From Bigelowiella natans CCMP2755 (Eukaryota > Cercozoa > Chlorarachniophyceae): a DNA stretch of 22,500 bases. The number at the start of each line of letters is the position of its first letter. Position 1 is the stretch's first letter. The translations under genes were made by a program, and so were the position numbers. The notes under the pieces were generated by a model. That model had not been told where the DNA came from, did not search any database, and saw nothing but the letters and a program-made list of their open reading frames with translations. The stretch spans positions 1 to 22,500 of the forward strand of contig ADNK01003400.1 in the NCBI GenBank assembly GCA_000320545.1. The letters run 5' to 3'. Shown here piece after piece: positions 1-9,997 of this stretch.

Positions 1-63
1 TCGCTCTGGCGGTAGAGATTCTGGAAATTTCCTCATATTTTCAGATTCATTTTCTGATCATCG

Positions 64-66
<3 letters not shown>

Positions 67-96
<30 letters not shown>
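67..96. repeat. (CT)n microsatellite
   Basis: About 15 CT units near the left edge, probably in an intron or 3' flank of the POT1-like gene. Confidence 0.9.
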
Positions 97-100
<4 letters not shown>

Positions 101-196
101 TCTTCTTCCTCTTCTTCTTTTTCTACTCTTTCTCGAGTATTATCTTCTTGCTTTTATCCGTGTGGTTTTCTTGTCGTGTGTGTGTGTGGAGATAAC

Positions 197-709
197 GTAC
201 ACGTCGTCATCGTTTCTCAGCGAGAGGTTTCGGACGTGAATCCAGTCATCTGGTGGGGGGGGGGGGTAGGGCGGGGGAGATAGAGGGAGGGGGTGGGGGG
301 AATGCATGCATAATCGTGTCAGTATGCTATTACTCTCCGACAACGATGCACAGAGCAGTTAAGGTTGACAACGTGTCTTGTCTTTGTGCCGAACGAATTT
401 TTGGAAGTTATTATTGCTGGAGAGAAGAATAAGATAGATTTTAATGTGTTTAGACTGCCCTTCTCGTGTTCTAGACCCCCCCCCCCCCCTCCCCCCCCCT
501 GGTCCTTTCCCATATCCCCTTGTTGACCAAGTCTGAAGTTCACGAAGGTCAACAACTGCCACTCCACCTATACCAGTCCAGATTTGTGAGGAGGGGGGAG
601 GAGGAGAGGGAGGGGCGCGGAATGGGGTTGGATGCAAATTTGACCTGTATGGCGAAGTAAGCTCCGTGCTCAGGAAAGCTATCACCATGTTCGCAGTCCT
701 ATCCAATAT

Positions 710-744
<35 letters not shown>

Positions 745-794
745 CACAGGCACAGGCACAGGGGGGGGGAGGGAAGAGAGAGACAATGAGAGAG

Positions 795-827
<33 letters not shown>

Positions 828-1064
828 GCACAGAATAACCAAATGTTTCCATGCAACCAGCAAACGACGCGGCGAGGAGGAAGAAGAGGAGGGGGAGGAG
901 AAGAGATGCCATTTTGTGAGTGCAGGGACGATGGACAGTTTCGCACATAACAGGATCTACTATCATAGAGGGAAGATGTATAGTTTCTTACCCCCCCTTT
1001 CACCACAATCAGGTTGCCTTCGGTCTCAATGTCAGTGCCTGATGTTGTGAGTAATTAAGTATTC

Positions 1065-1102
<38 letters not shown>

Positions 1103-1160
1103 ACGATCGGACGCCACTCTACACGCATGTGTGCATGTGTGTGATTGTGTGTGCGTAGTC

Positions 1161-1196
<36 letters not shown>

Positions 1197-3096
1197 TTTG
1201 ACTACCGTCCCATACAACGACAAGGCGTTTGCGGCCACCAGGAACCGACTTCGTTACTCCGATGACCTTACAGATGGTTTCGGTCTTCATCGAGCACTTG
1301 GGGAGCTCCTCCAGCGACGTAAATGTCATGTCCGGGGGCTTTATTTGCAGCTGACCAATGCGGGGCGGGGCGGGGCGGGGGGGAGAGACAAACAGGTATA
1401 GAGAGCAGCATAAAATTCAGTGATTGTCTGAAAGCTTCGGTTGGATATATCGAATGGAAGCATTGGAGGTGCTCGGATGATGTCTCGCTGAAATCTCTGG
1501 TGGTACTCAGGATATTCTCACGGGGGCTGACCACCCTTGCGTACACCAGCGAGATGTCGCTAAGTAAGCCCTCCCCGCTGGGGAAAGAAGAGGGGTCTCT
1601 TCCTTCCTCTCACGGAGAAATGGCCACTCAGCAACATGCTGTAGCTTTTCGATTGATCTCGCAGCCGGCTTAAGGAGCAGGTCGGTAGAGACTTAAGATA
1701 CCTGCCCTTCTGAACGGCTGCTTATATATTGGTGACCCTTATCCCCTTGCCAACCCCCCCCCCCCCCCCCTTGCCTTTCTGATTTTATCTCTTTTCCCTC
1801 ATTATTTCTTTCATGGTGTGGAGTGCCGGTCCTCCCCCCCCCCCCCCCCTCCCTCGAATCATCATCATCGTCTCTCCACAAAAACCCATTGGCCGACCGG
1901 GACATCGAGAAGCCATTTTCGCATCGAGACGACGAGCTCTTTGTCCACCTCCGTGTAGTTCTCAGTCGAGAAGCCGTACGGCTCCGCTACGCAAGGAAGA
2001 CACGAAAACACAGAGCAACACCCCCCGTTAGTAGAGGGAAGGGGCCTTCGATGTTGTTTCATGGGGCTGCACAGCTACTTCGGCAGTAGTAGCGATTATT
2101 TCCTTGATGATCGTCTCTCAAATAAAGACAGTCTATGAGGCTCTCTGGGTGACGCCAAGTCCCCTCACATCTGCGCGATCTCTTCTTTCACTTCACTACT
2201 ATGGCTTCTCATCATGCGAATAATCGGTGATGGTGTGTGCGTGCGAGCGTACTCGAGTGTCCTTCCCTCCCGTCGATGCACAGAAAGGAGCTCTTGAACT
2301 TTTGATACACTAGCGATGGCCGCCCCGAGTACAAATCGACTCTGGTAACAGAACAGCGAAAAGGGGGAGAGGTGGGGGGCAAAGCGATTAGGCGATGATG
2401 GCACTCTTATCGTAGGCATTGCAAAAATTGCAAATGGTGGCAGAGAAATGTGCGGGCAGAAGGGGAAAGGACGGGAAAGAAGGGGGGCGGGGGGGTGGGG
2501 AAGGAAGGAGGCTCGTGTCTAGATTGGCCTGGACAGCGAGCTCGCAACGGTGAGAATTAGAATTTTCAATACGCATGATTGCATAGAGTGCTTGTGCGGT
2601 GTGGGTGCAGCTACTTGGCCCGGTGCACACGGAAGATGTCGCCAATCCGATGGAAGCGTGGAAGATCTTCCTCCTTCGCCGCGAATATGTTCATATTGAT
2701 CACGCCTTTTTGAATGGCATTGTTGGAAAAGAACGGGGGTTTAGAAGAAGAAGAAGAAGAAGTAGAAGAAGAGAAGAAGAAGAAGAAGGAGAAGAAGAAA
2801 ACGAAGTGCTGAACTTAGGAGAAATACCAACCAACGAATAATACCGTTCGGAATTGTCCGGTCCGAGATGCTAACGACGATGTAGCTGTCGTTCTTGCGG
2901 GTCTTTCGGGGATGAGTGTAGCTAGCCACCACGCCCACGATGTTGCACTCGAGGCCCTGTCAATACCATTCCATACCGAATGAGTAAACTTAAGCGATTG
3001 ATTGAGAACGTGACGAGGAAAAAGTATGGGCTAAACCGGTTGCAGCTCACTCAAAGGCGTGTAAACATATCCAGAGACGACGGTATCTTGCTTCAT
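197..3096 (-). CDS. POT1: POT1-like telomere end-binding protein (multi-exon, 3' end incomplete)
   Basis: POT1 binds the single-stranded G-rich telomere overhang through two OB folds. Proposed exons, in transcript order: 3096-3037, 2956-2845, 2705-2615, 2341-2253, 1986-1898 (or to 1880), 1350-1206, 1038-992, 567 to about 483, and 249-203 (or 197). All introns are GT-AG and phases agree up to residue 211. Seen: YVYTPLSELQP (10-20), NIVGVV (25-30), LPRFHRIGDIFRVHRAK (72-88), then KVDLYSG and SSFLCIDG, matching the first OB fold in order; EPYGFS...VSMRKW (119-142), the usual linker motif; and VVVWDGT (about 191-197), the start of the second OB fold, with DWIHVRNLSLR in the last exon. The ATG at 3096 is the first after an in-frame TAA. 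The two leftmost exons are uncertain, because their junction lies in G/C runs. No C-terminal (TPP1-binding) region is visible; it may lie left of the window. The family call is strong, the 3' structure weak. Confidence 0.86.
712..826. repeat. (CA)n and (GA)n microsatellites
   Basis: (CA)n at about 712-741 and (GA)n at about 797-826, separated by a CAGGCA repeat and a G run. Both lie in the intron between POT1-like exons 992-1038 and 567. Confidence 0.9.
1068..1192. repeat. (AT)n and (GTA)n microsatellites
   Basis: (AT)n at about 1068-1099 and a GTA/TAG trinucleotide tract at about 1161-1192. Both are in the 167-nt intron that splits the WDGT motif of the POT1-like gene; the trinucleotide lies 12 bases inside the donor. 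Confidence 0.9.
2745..2798. repeat. (GAA)n-type repeat
   Basis: GAA/GTA/GAG units in intron 2 of the POT1-like gene; on the transcribed strand it is a TTC pyrimidine tract, which may serve the acceptor at 2706. Confidence 0.85.
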
Positions 3097-3199
3097 CGCC
3101 TTCGCGAAAAGCCCCTTCTCGTTGTTCTTTGCTGCTAGTTAGATAATAAAGACGTACTCTTAAGAGCCGACTCTCCCTCCCCCCATCCTTCCTCCTCTC

Positions 3200-3248
<49 letters not shown>

Positions 3249-4275
3249 CTCATGCTCGCTTTCTTTCGATTCTATTCCCATAGCTTTTCACTTTCTCCTT
3301 GCCACTCGCATCGCCCTAATCCCTTCCTACTCTCGTTTATCAAAGATCGTTTCCCAAAACAAAGCCACATGTAACAACCAAACAAGCGCGCGGAGACGTT
3401 CACGCACACGTACATGTTCAGCTGGTCGTCTAATCATTCATTTTCACATTCAAACGTGGATGCAGGCGTACCACCTTCAAAGATGGAGTTAAATGTTATC
3501 AGATCGCCTTCGAGGTCAAGTAGTCTGTGTCGCGAACTCCTGACTGTATAGACAAGAAGGCTTAGACTCTGCTCGCCGTGTAAATACCTCTTAAACGAAA
3601 AAGACCGGAAATCTGAGCTTTCCTGGACTCTTTTGTGTCGTCTAATTGAAGCTCGAAGTCATGGGCCGTGAGATTGCTGGATAAGGAAAAATAGTTTCAG
3701 TGGAAAAGCTCAGAAATTTAGCCGTGCTTTCTCTCGATTTCTACTTGTTTCTGGTCAATACGCGACAGCCCCTGATCGAGAGTACATCCTAAATATTGTT
3801 GATGTGAGACATCCATATATTGAAATGCATTCTTTAGACAATCAATATTAGCACGCTTCTAAATCGTCACTGTTCCGCTTAAATTTGGTTTCACCAGTTG
3901 TGAAAGTTTTGAACGGAAATAAACGCTCCATGGACGCTTGATGTTGAGTAAAATCATCTCCGTGTGCTCGTCCTATTAAAATATGCGTGAATGTAATTCA
4001 CACGGATAGTAGGCTAAATGATGAGAAGCGTACCCATCGCGGTATATCCTGCAAGAGCACTTCGATATATTCCTATTAACAATAAAGCTTAGTTGTTCAG
4101 TTCAGGTGCACTATAAATTGAAAGCATTTGCCGCACAGGATTTTCCGGGTCCTTGTTGTCGATTTTGATCCCTCGTATCAAAAGCTGGTAATTTTTATGG
4201 CGTCAGATTCGGCAATAAAGGTTAGCTTCAGACTGTGGTAACCTCAGTTGCCTTGTCCTCCCTCCCGAATTTCAG
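3097..4275. other. Intergenic region between POT1-like and CENP-C genes
   Basis: The two genes are divergent, so their promoters must lie in the 1.9 kb between start codons. A (CT)n tract is at about 3196-3246, some 100 bp upstream of the POT1-like ATG. The rest is unique sequence without a credible open frame. I cannot mark a promoter element with confidence. Confidence 0.5.
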
Positions 4276-4373
4276 GTTGATGTCCTTGCATGGGACGGGA
4301 GCGGGTGAAGACGGTGAGGACGCCATTGAAGAGGGGAACAACAAAAATGGCCTCCGTTTGCGTAATAGGAAGG
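4276..4373 (+). other. Possible orphan coding exon
   Basis: This stretch has a good acceptor (pyrimidine-rich tract ending TTTCAG) and a good donor (AAGG|GTAAGC). Between them only one frame is open. It encodes an acidic then basic segment containing GEDGEDAIEEG and GLRLRNRK, with an ATG at 4280. It lies on the same strand as, and 640 bp upstream of, the CENP-C start codon, so it could be a 5' exon of that gene. However, its donor phase (1) does not join the acceptor-like site at 5042 in the CENP-C frame. It may also be chance. Confidence 0.3.
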
Positions 4374-5010
4374 GTAAGCCCTTCCCGCTCCTAGAAATTT
4401 GTTGTCGCAGTGGCAGAAACGTAACATGCTGCGAGTAACATCAATTTCATAGATTTCTCCTACTTCCGGTAGAGACGATGACGAACTCCTAAAACTACAT
4501 TCATACTGGGATAAATATGAAAATCCCGGTGTTCCGATGTTTTCTGTTAAGCTTGCAGTGGGATTTCCATTATCTTCCGAACTTTCATGTTCAATTAATT
4601 CTGATCATTACGACAACCTCACGTGGATAAATTATTGTGAATTAGGCTTAAAGCGGGAGAAAAATTGGAGCAATCCAGTCAGCAAGAATCTTAAAACAAG
4701 ATTTGGAGGGAACCTGTTCTTGGAGAGGAACCGTTGGCTTAACAGGAGCCGAGAAAGCAGGTGGCTACCAGCCAAATCGAAGCAAATTTAAACTCGCAAC
4801 AAGCAGCCGATTCGATTTCGATGCCTAAACGCAATGCATGTCAATTCTTGGGAGAGATTTAATGCTCTCTGTGCTTCCTACGCTGAAGAAAATCCCATTT
4901 ATCTATAGAAAGCGACAAAGCAATTCTCAATTTTTATAAATATTCTGAAGGCCATTGTTGTCGCAAACATTTGTATCTGGGTCTGAACCTGTGAAGCCCA
5001 AATTTGTGAA

Positions 5011-7372
5011 ATGGCGGTTGACCCTTCGAGGCTATTCCACAGGCAGAGACGCCGTGACAAGGCCGGCCTCCGAAAGCGGGCACTGCTCCCGCGGCTTTCA
5101 TATGAGAAAGTTCAAAATAAAAAGGAGGGGAAGAGGGAAACAGTCGCAGTTAAGAAAAGCGCTGAACCTGATTTGGAGGATTTTTGGAATGACTTGAGTG
5201 ATGAAGAGGAAAGGTTGGAGATGGGCATTGTTGAGGAGATAGAAGAAACTAAGGCGAAAGAAGCTCCTAAAACACAGGGTATTGGTAACATTGGTTTCTT
5301 CAAAAAAAAAGGGAAAACATACACGAGAGATTACTGCATGTTTCCACCGTCGTGTGTATGTGATGTCAATCTGTATTCTGAACAGAAAAACGGCGTCAAT
5401 CCACAACAACAAATTCGAGCTCCAAGGGGCAATCACCAAGGAGAAGAAGATCATCTCTTAAAGGCACTTCCCACATAACGAACCTTATTTTTGACGAAGG
5501 AATAACGTAATCACATAATGTAATCACATCACATTTATCAGGCAAAATCGAAAGCGAAGATCCAGCAACCCAGGAGCTCGATTTCGACGACAGCATAGGA
5601 AATGATGACTTTGGGGACGACGATTTTGATAACGGCGACGACAACGAAGAGGAAAATGATGTGGATATGAAACATGGCAGGCAAGATACGAAACATATTG
5701 AATCAACAAGGTAGTAGTGGGCGCCGCCCCTGTCACTTTGATTACGTAGTCTAACTTCTATGTGCCTGAACAACAGCGAATCGGAGAAAGCAAAACGAAA
5801 AAAACGGGCTCACCGTCGTGGAACAATAAAAATAATTGAAAAAGCACACAAATCTGGGCTGGTGGACCAATGGGAGGTAGAATTATTCAGACAAATTATA
5901 CCACCAAATATCATGAAATCGTTACTTCGGACGCTCATTGTATGTTAATGAATATCTACGAGAGGCTTTGATATCTATGAAAAGTATCTATAATGAGTTT
6001 CATCTGTCGATGCAGGATTTGGAGGATGGGGAACGCCGTAGAAGCAAACGCAGGCGTATTAAGCCTACCGAGTGGTGGAACGTATGTAGACTAACATTAA
6101 TTCAGAGCCTCGACATGACACATGACTCTCTTTCCATATCATCTCAGGGTCAGGTCCGTGAATTGGAACGGAGAAAGAGCGGCGTAGGACCGATGCTACC
6201 AACGGTAGGACCTATCTCTCTTGATTTCCCTTCATTCGTATTCTGAATGAAAATACCCTTCGGATGTTATCAGCTTAAGACTCCGACGGCAAAGAGGAGC
6301 CGGCACTTTGTCGACATTAATAAGTGGGAGGAAGAGAAGAAAGCCCAGCGGAAGAAAACAAGGAAAACCACGAAGAAAAGGAAAAAGAAAGATGACGACG
6401 AGGAGGATGAGGATGACGAAGACGCTGCTGACTTCCAGACCAAGGCCTGGGTGCGTGTTGATATTACGAAACCCCAGACTTGCAACTTTGTTCTAATAGT
6501 GATCCATACAAAAGGTCCAAAATGCTCGAAACGGCATGGAGGAGCATCTATCTGTGGCAAAACTGAAGTCCATGATTACGATGGTGATCTCTAGCGATAA
6601 CAATGCAGTAGTAACAGCAGTTGTCTCTACAGTCACTGAATAGGCAAATATTTGAGCAAGTGGGAATATCTGATTTGTGCTCCTTCTGTTTTCTCTACTA
6701 CAGGAACCCTTATTCCAAGATGGAGAAAAACTCCCGCTTGCTAAATGCCCATTGGTGTGATATAACATTTATATAGCCCATTCGAGCGCACACCTCTCCC
6801 TAACAGATGCCCCTTTTGCTCATTTTGCGGCATTTCAGGCTGGCAAATGGTTTGAAACTGATCAGTTCTCGTCTGGACAGCTGATTCTCCCGCCAGGATC
6901 ATTCAAAGCTCGGTATATATGTTGCAGCACCCTATCCATCGATCGTGTGGCTTTTGTTTGCGCTTCAATAGTTTATCATGTCATGTGCTCAGGGGGGGTG
7001 AAGGGCGAGAGTCGGCTTCGTTTTTTCGTCTGTATACTGCTAGTTCACATCGTGTATTTACCGCAGCGAGGTCTCGATCAGCACCGAAATATTCTTTGTT
7101 GTGGGATGCGAGCCAAAGCAAATGCAGGTCGGCAGTTGGCATTCTGATAATCTAGGATAGTCCTACCATGCGGCGCCACTGTGTTCTCCGCATGCATCAT
7201 AACTGAGTGCGTTTTTGTGTGTTTATAAATAGGTGACCATCGAGGAAGAGGTTTTCAACATGTCCAAGGGAAGCCATTTCTTCGTTCCTGCTGACAACGA
7301 ATATGAGTTGCACAACAATTCAAAGTATACCTCCATATTCTCTGCTCTCACTTCCATCAGCATGACGCAGAT

Positions 7373-7410
<38 letters not shown>

Positions 7411-7645
7411 TGTGTGCAAGTAAGTGAAAAATGAGAGACAGACATTGTCATCGTTCCTACCATATTTCTCGTGTGATGAAGTGTCAGCGGTTGCGCGCGC
7501 GCTTCGATCGAAGATGTGATTATTGGTTACTGACAGGGACACGCCCGCAAGACTGTTGTTTTGCTTGGTCCGAGATAATGCAGAAGCGAAATCGGAGGAT
7601 GCCGGAGGAAAACAGTCGAAAGCTGCAAAGAAAGGGACGCGGTGA
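5011..7645 (+). CDS. CENPC: CENP-C/Mif2 inner kinetochore protein (10 exons, complete, about 390 aa)
   Basis: CENP-C links the CENP-A nucleosome to the outer kinetochore. Exons: 5011-5278, 5542-5710, 5777-5876, 6016-6081, 6148-6204, 6274-6450, 6839-6912, 7067-7127, 7233-7324, 7537-7645. All are GT-AG, phases match, and the coding length is 1173 nt. Seen in order: a basic N-terminus with DLEDFWNDL (54-62), like the Mif2 N-terminal motif; an acidic stretch in exon 2; the CENP-C motif RRRSKRRRIKPTEWWN (186-201), whose Arg residues and paired Trp contact the nucleosome in the family; a Lys/Glu-rich linker; and a C-terminal cupin with LILPPGSFKAR (294-304), EIFFVVG, VTIEEEVFNMSKGSHFFVP (325-343), NEYELHNNS and TPARLLF, used for dimerisation in Mif2. 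An in-frame TGA at 4984 precedes the start ATG, which has A at -3 and G at +4. The protein is short for the family. Intron 9 carries a (TG)n tract. Exon 5 is the least certain. Confidence 0.92.
7375..7405. repeat. (TG)n microsatellite in CENP-C intron 9
   Basis: About 15 TG units within the 212-nt last intron of the CENP-C gene. Confidence 0.9.
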
Positions 7646-7884
7646 AATAAGATCCCCGGCAAATTCATTTTGGGATAAAAAAAAAAGCCTACCTGCCTCT
7701 TATGTGTAAAGTAGCATCTCAAATATTTAGTTTCGGCCAGGCAACTATCTTTGCTCCAACCATCCGAAAAGAACGTCAGATATGTTGTATTTTTCATTTA
7801 ATACGTTACTCCTCATTGCTCCCAAGACTACCATGTATGCGCCTACCTAAATTGTTTTTTTTTGGTACATTTGCGGTTGAGAGT

Positions 7885-7964
<80 letters not shown>

Positions 7965-8268
7965 CATAATACATATGCATATATATGTTCGGCTTGCGAA
8001 TGTGTGTGCCTTTGTGGGGGCGGGGGAAGGTGAACGGGGCATGTAAGAGGTGTAGTATATTTTGCCTACTTTCGCCACGGATGCATATTAGTCTGAAAGT
8101 CTGAACGCTAACCGGAGGACTATAAGACAAATAAGCGGAATTCGCCTAATAGATGAGTAATCCAATGCTGCATTCTAGCATTTGTTATTTTTTAATCGTA
8201 CATCTGTGTGACAAGCAGTGGCATCTTGCAAAAGCAAAAAAAAATGGCCAGCAAGACACACAGCAACG
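7646..8268. other. Intergenic stretch after CENP-C, with AT microsatellite
   Basis: No supported gene. It holds the CENP-C 3' flank and a long (AT)n tract at about 7888-7958. Frames through the tract give only Tyr/Ile repeats. The remainder is AT-rich unique sequence. Confidence 0.6.
7888..7958. repeat. Long (AT)n microsatellite
   Basis: About 70 nt of alternating AT with one phase break near 7919-7922; able to form cruciforms. Confidence 0.95.
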
Positions 8269-8960
8269 CATGCTAGCATGGGATCGCATGCGATTTTGAT
8301 GTGTGACCACGCAAGCTAGCAAGTGACATGCATGCTAGCATGTCTACTGGTGCATGTACACCATGCTAGCATGCCAGTAAAAAGCGATGCAATGATTACT
8401 GGTGCACATGCGAGTTGGGCGAAGCCGCCCGACAATCGTGTGTTTCCACCTTGCTAGCTTGCAAGAACTTGCTAGCTTGCTTGACACAATGCAGCGGCAC
8501 AAAGTCATCAGAGCTAGAGAGCTTCCTATCCGAACAATGAACAAGCTGAACAATGAACAATGAAGTGAACAATGATGACAAACTGCGTTCCGATCTGGCG
8601 ATCGATGGTCAGAAACCTGATGAAAACATGTGACTGAACCGCTGGGCGAAACATGCATTTTTCATGGCTGGATGGCCCCAAATTGCAAGCTTTGCATTCG
8701 TTGCAGCATGCGAGCAATGGCTGCTCCAAAGAGTGCAAACTGTGTTCGCACGGGTGCGATGCGATTCTGGACCTGCGATGTCCATCGTGCGATGTTTTTG
8801 AATTAGCTAGGAAACAAAAAAACTACGGAAGAAAACTACGAGCACATCATGTTGATGTCTTAGACCCTTGGTCCCAAAAGAAGTAGACTGTCTCGTTCGT
8901 TTTTGTCCTTGCCTAAGTTAGGCAATATTCCTGGGAAGTTTTCAGGTGTGATGTGTATGT
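8269..8960. repeat. Palindrome-rich repeat block next to 5S
   Basis: The 12-nt palindrome CATGCTAGCATG occurs three times (8269-8280, 8331-8342, 8362-8373). Related words flank it: GCAAGCTAGCAAG near 8311, and CTTGCTAGCTTGC twice near 8451-8480. ACTGGTGCA occurs twice (8345, 8399), and the first partly pairs with CCAGT near 8374. A short tandem of GAACAATGAA-like units follows at about 8533-8575. The same vocabulary reappears at 14.6-15.5 kb, so this may be a dispersed repeat or degenerate mobile element. No terminal repeats or coding sequence were identified. Confidence 0.55.
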
Positions 8961-8979
8961 GCTCATCAAAACTTGCAAC

Positions 8980-8998
8980 AAAAACAACAAAAACAAAA
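8980..8998 (-). terminator. Pol III oligo-T terminator of the 5S gene
   Basis: On the minus strand, four bases after the 5S 3' end, there is a T4 run and then two T5 runs separated by G-containing spacers. Oligo-T on the non-template strand is the usual Pol III stop signal; the repeated runs suggest back-up stops. Confidence 0.8.
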
Positions 8999-9002
8999 GA
9001 TT

Positions 9003-9121
9003 GGATACAACAACGCCGTGTTCCCGCGTGGTCCCCCACCGCAGTACTAACGAGTCCCAACGACGCTTAACTTCCGAGTTCGGCAGGGATCGGGTGTATT
9101 AGTCGTGGTATGGTCGTATCC
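9003..9121 (-). rRNA. 5S ribosomal RNA
   Basis: The reverse complement reads as a full 119-nt 5S rRNA. The first nine bases (GGATACGAC) pair with the last nine (GTTGTATCC) to form helix I with one G-U pair. The conserved CGATCCCTGCCGAACTCGG-like loop and GAAGTTAAGC follow, with box A near 9054-9072 and the box C region near 9021-9042, as in TFIIIA/Pol III-type internal promoters. Directly after the 3' end, the transcribed strand has TTTT (8998-8995) and two T5 runs (8993-8989, 8984-8980), a Pol III terminator. It is a single copy here, not a tandem array. Confidence 0.97.
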
Positions 9122-9508
9122 GTCAGGGATAGGTGATTGTAACACACCGGTAGTGATTCAATTTTTATGCAGAATCGGCTTTTCTAGGCTCTCCAGCACG
9201 TGTGGAACTTATACATCGCTCCACCTCGCCTCGCACACTCTTCCTGGACCGAAGAACACCCTCATCAGTTCAAACTGCGGGGATCTGGCAGCAGCTAAAT
9301 TCCCAAAACTTCCCCAGAGAACTCTCTCCTTCTAGTCCGCAACAAGATCTGACAGGGGCACAGACATCATGGAGATGGACGGCTACCTCGATGGGAAGAA
9401 GGTGGCGTTCACACACGTTTGAATGCTTCGTCTGTTCTGTGACGAGTCCCTCTGGGGCGAAATGCTCATCTAATGCGCTATTCTTAGATACCCACGCCGA
9501 GGGCAAGG

Positions 9509-9997
9509 ATGGCAGGCGATGGGCTAGCAGAAAGCGAGATCGAAATGTGTGGATTGAGCATTGTCAGTACCGCCGAAGAGAGGAGGCTCCTGGCAAAGAA
9601 GACCGTGTTCGTATTCATCCTGACCTATGCTTTAATCCCGCTCGTGATGCTGAAAAGCGAGCTTCCTAAAATGATATACACGATCTTCCTGGTCCTACTT
9701 CATGTCTTCATCCTCGTCGCATATTTCTACAAAGTCAACATCCGAGAGCTAGACCCTGACTGGAAATCTCTCTGTGCGCGCATGACTGCGCTCATGTTCA
9801 CAAGCTACCTACTCTACATCGCGGCTCGGAAGAAGAAAGGAAGCAAGGAGAGGGAGCTTGTCCAAACGTGCATTGAAATGTTGGTGATCTGTGTCATTCA
9901 CACGGTGGTACTCGTGCTATTAGTCGTCCGAGTCCGCTATGTAGAAACGACTGGGGCAGGCTACACAGCCCTTAATAACAAGACCCATCCTGCATGA
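9509..9997 (+). CDS. Predicted small four-helix membrane protein (162 aa), unrecognised
   Basis: An intronless frame of 162 codons. The start has A at -3 and G at +4 (AGGATGG). The acidic N-terminus (about 30 aa) is followed by four hydrophobic stretches: VFVFILTYALIPLVML (about 33-48), MIYTIFLVLLHVFILVAYFY (about 55-75), MTALMFTSYLLYIAA (about 92-106) and MLVICVIHTVVLVLLVV (about 124-141). Basic loops (ARKKKGSKER after helix 3) point to a topology with that loop in the cytoplasm. No family is recognised. The even spacing of helices and the good start favour a real gene, but no homology supports it. The 5' flank (9122-9508) has no clear feature. Confidence 0.5.
   Translation: MAGDGLAESEIEMCGLSIVSTAEERRLLAKKTVFVFILTYALIPLVMLKSELPKMIYTIFLVLLHVFILVAYFYKVNIRELDPDWKSLCARMTALMFTSYLLYIAARKKKGSKERELVQTCIEMLVICVIHTVVLVLLVVRVRYVETTGAGYTALNNKTHPA

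Noticed and set aside
359-1006. 215-codon minus-strand frame through 359-1006
   Set aside because: Crosses (CA)n, (GA)n and C runs and gives Ser/Leu, Val/Cys and Pro repeats; only 992-1038 and part of 483-567 look coding, and in different frames.
7806-8130. Tyr/Ile-repeat frames on both strands
   Set aside because: Direct reading of the (AT)n microsatellite.
8269-8480. CRISPR array
   Set aside because: Repeats are short palindromes without regular spacers, and the genome is eukaryotic.
8653-8886. 77-aa plus-strand frame with several Cys residues (CKLCSHGC...CPSC)
   Set aside because: Looks like a zinc-binding protein at first, but the Cys codons come from TGC/GCATG repeat words and no family pattern fits.
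9202-9669. 155-codon plus-strand frame overlapping the membrane protein
   Set aside because: Shadow of the 9509-9997 gene in another frame plus its 5' flank; composition is not protein-like.
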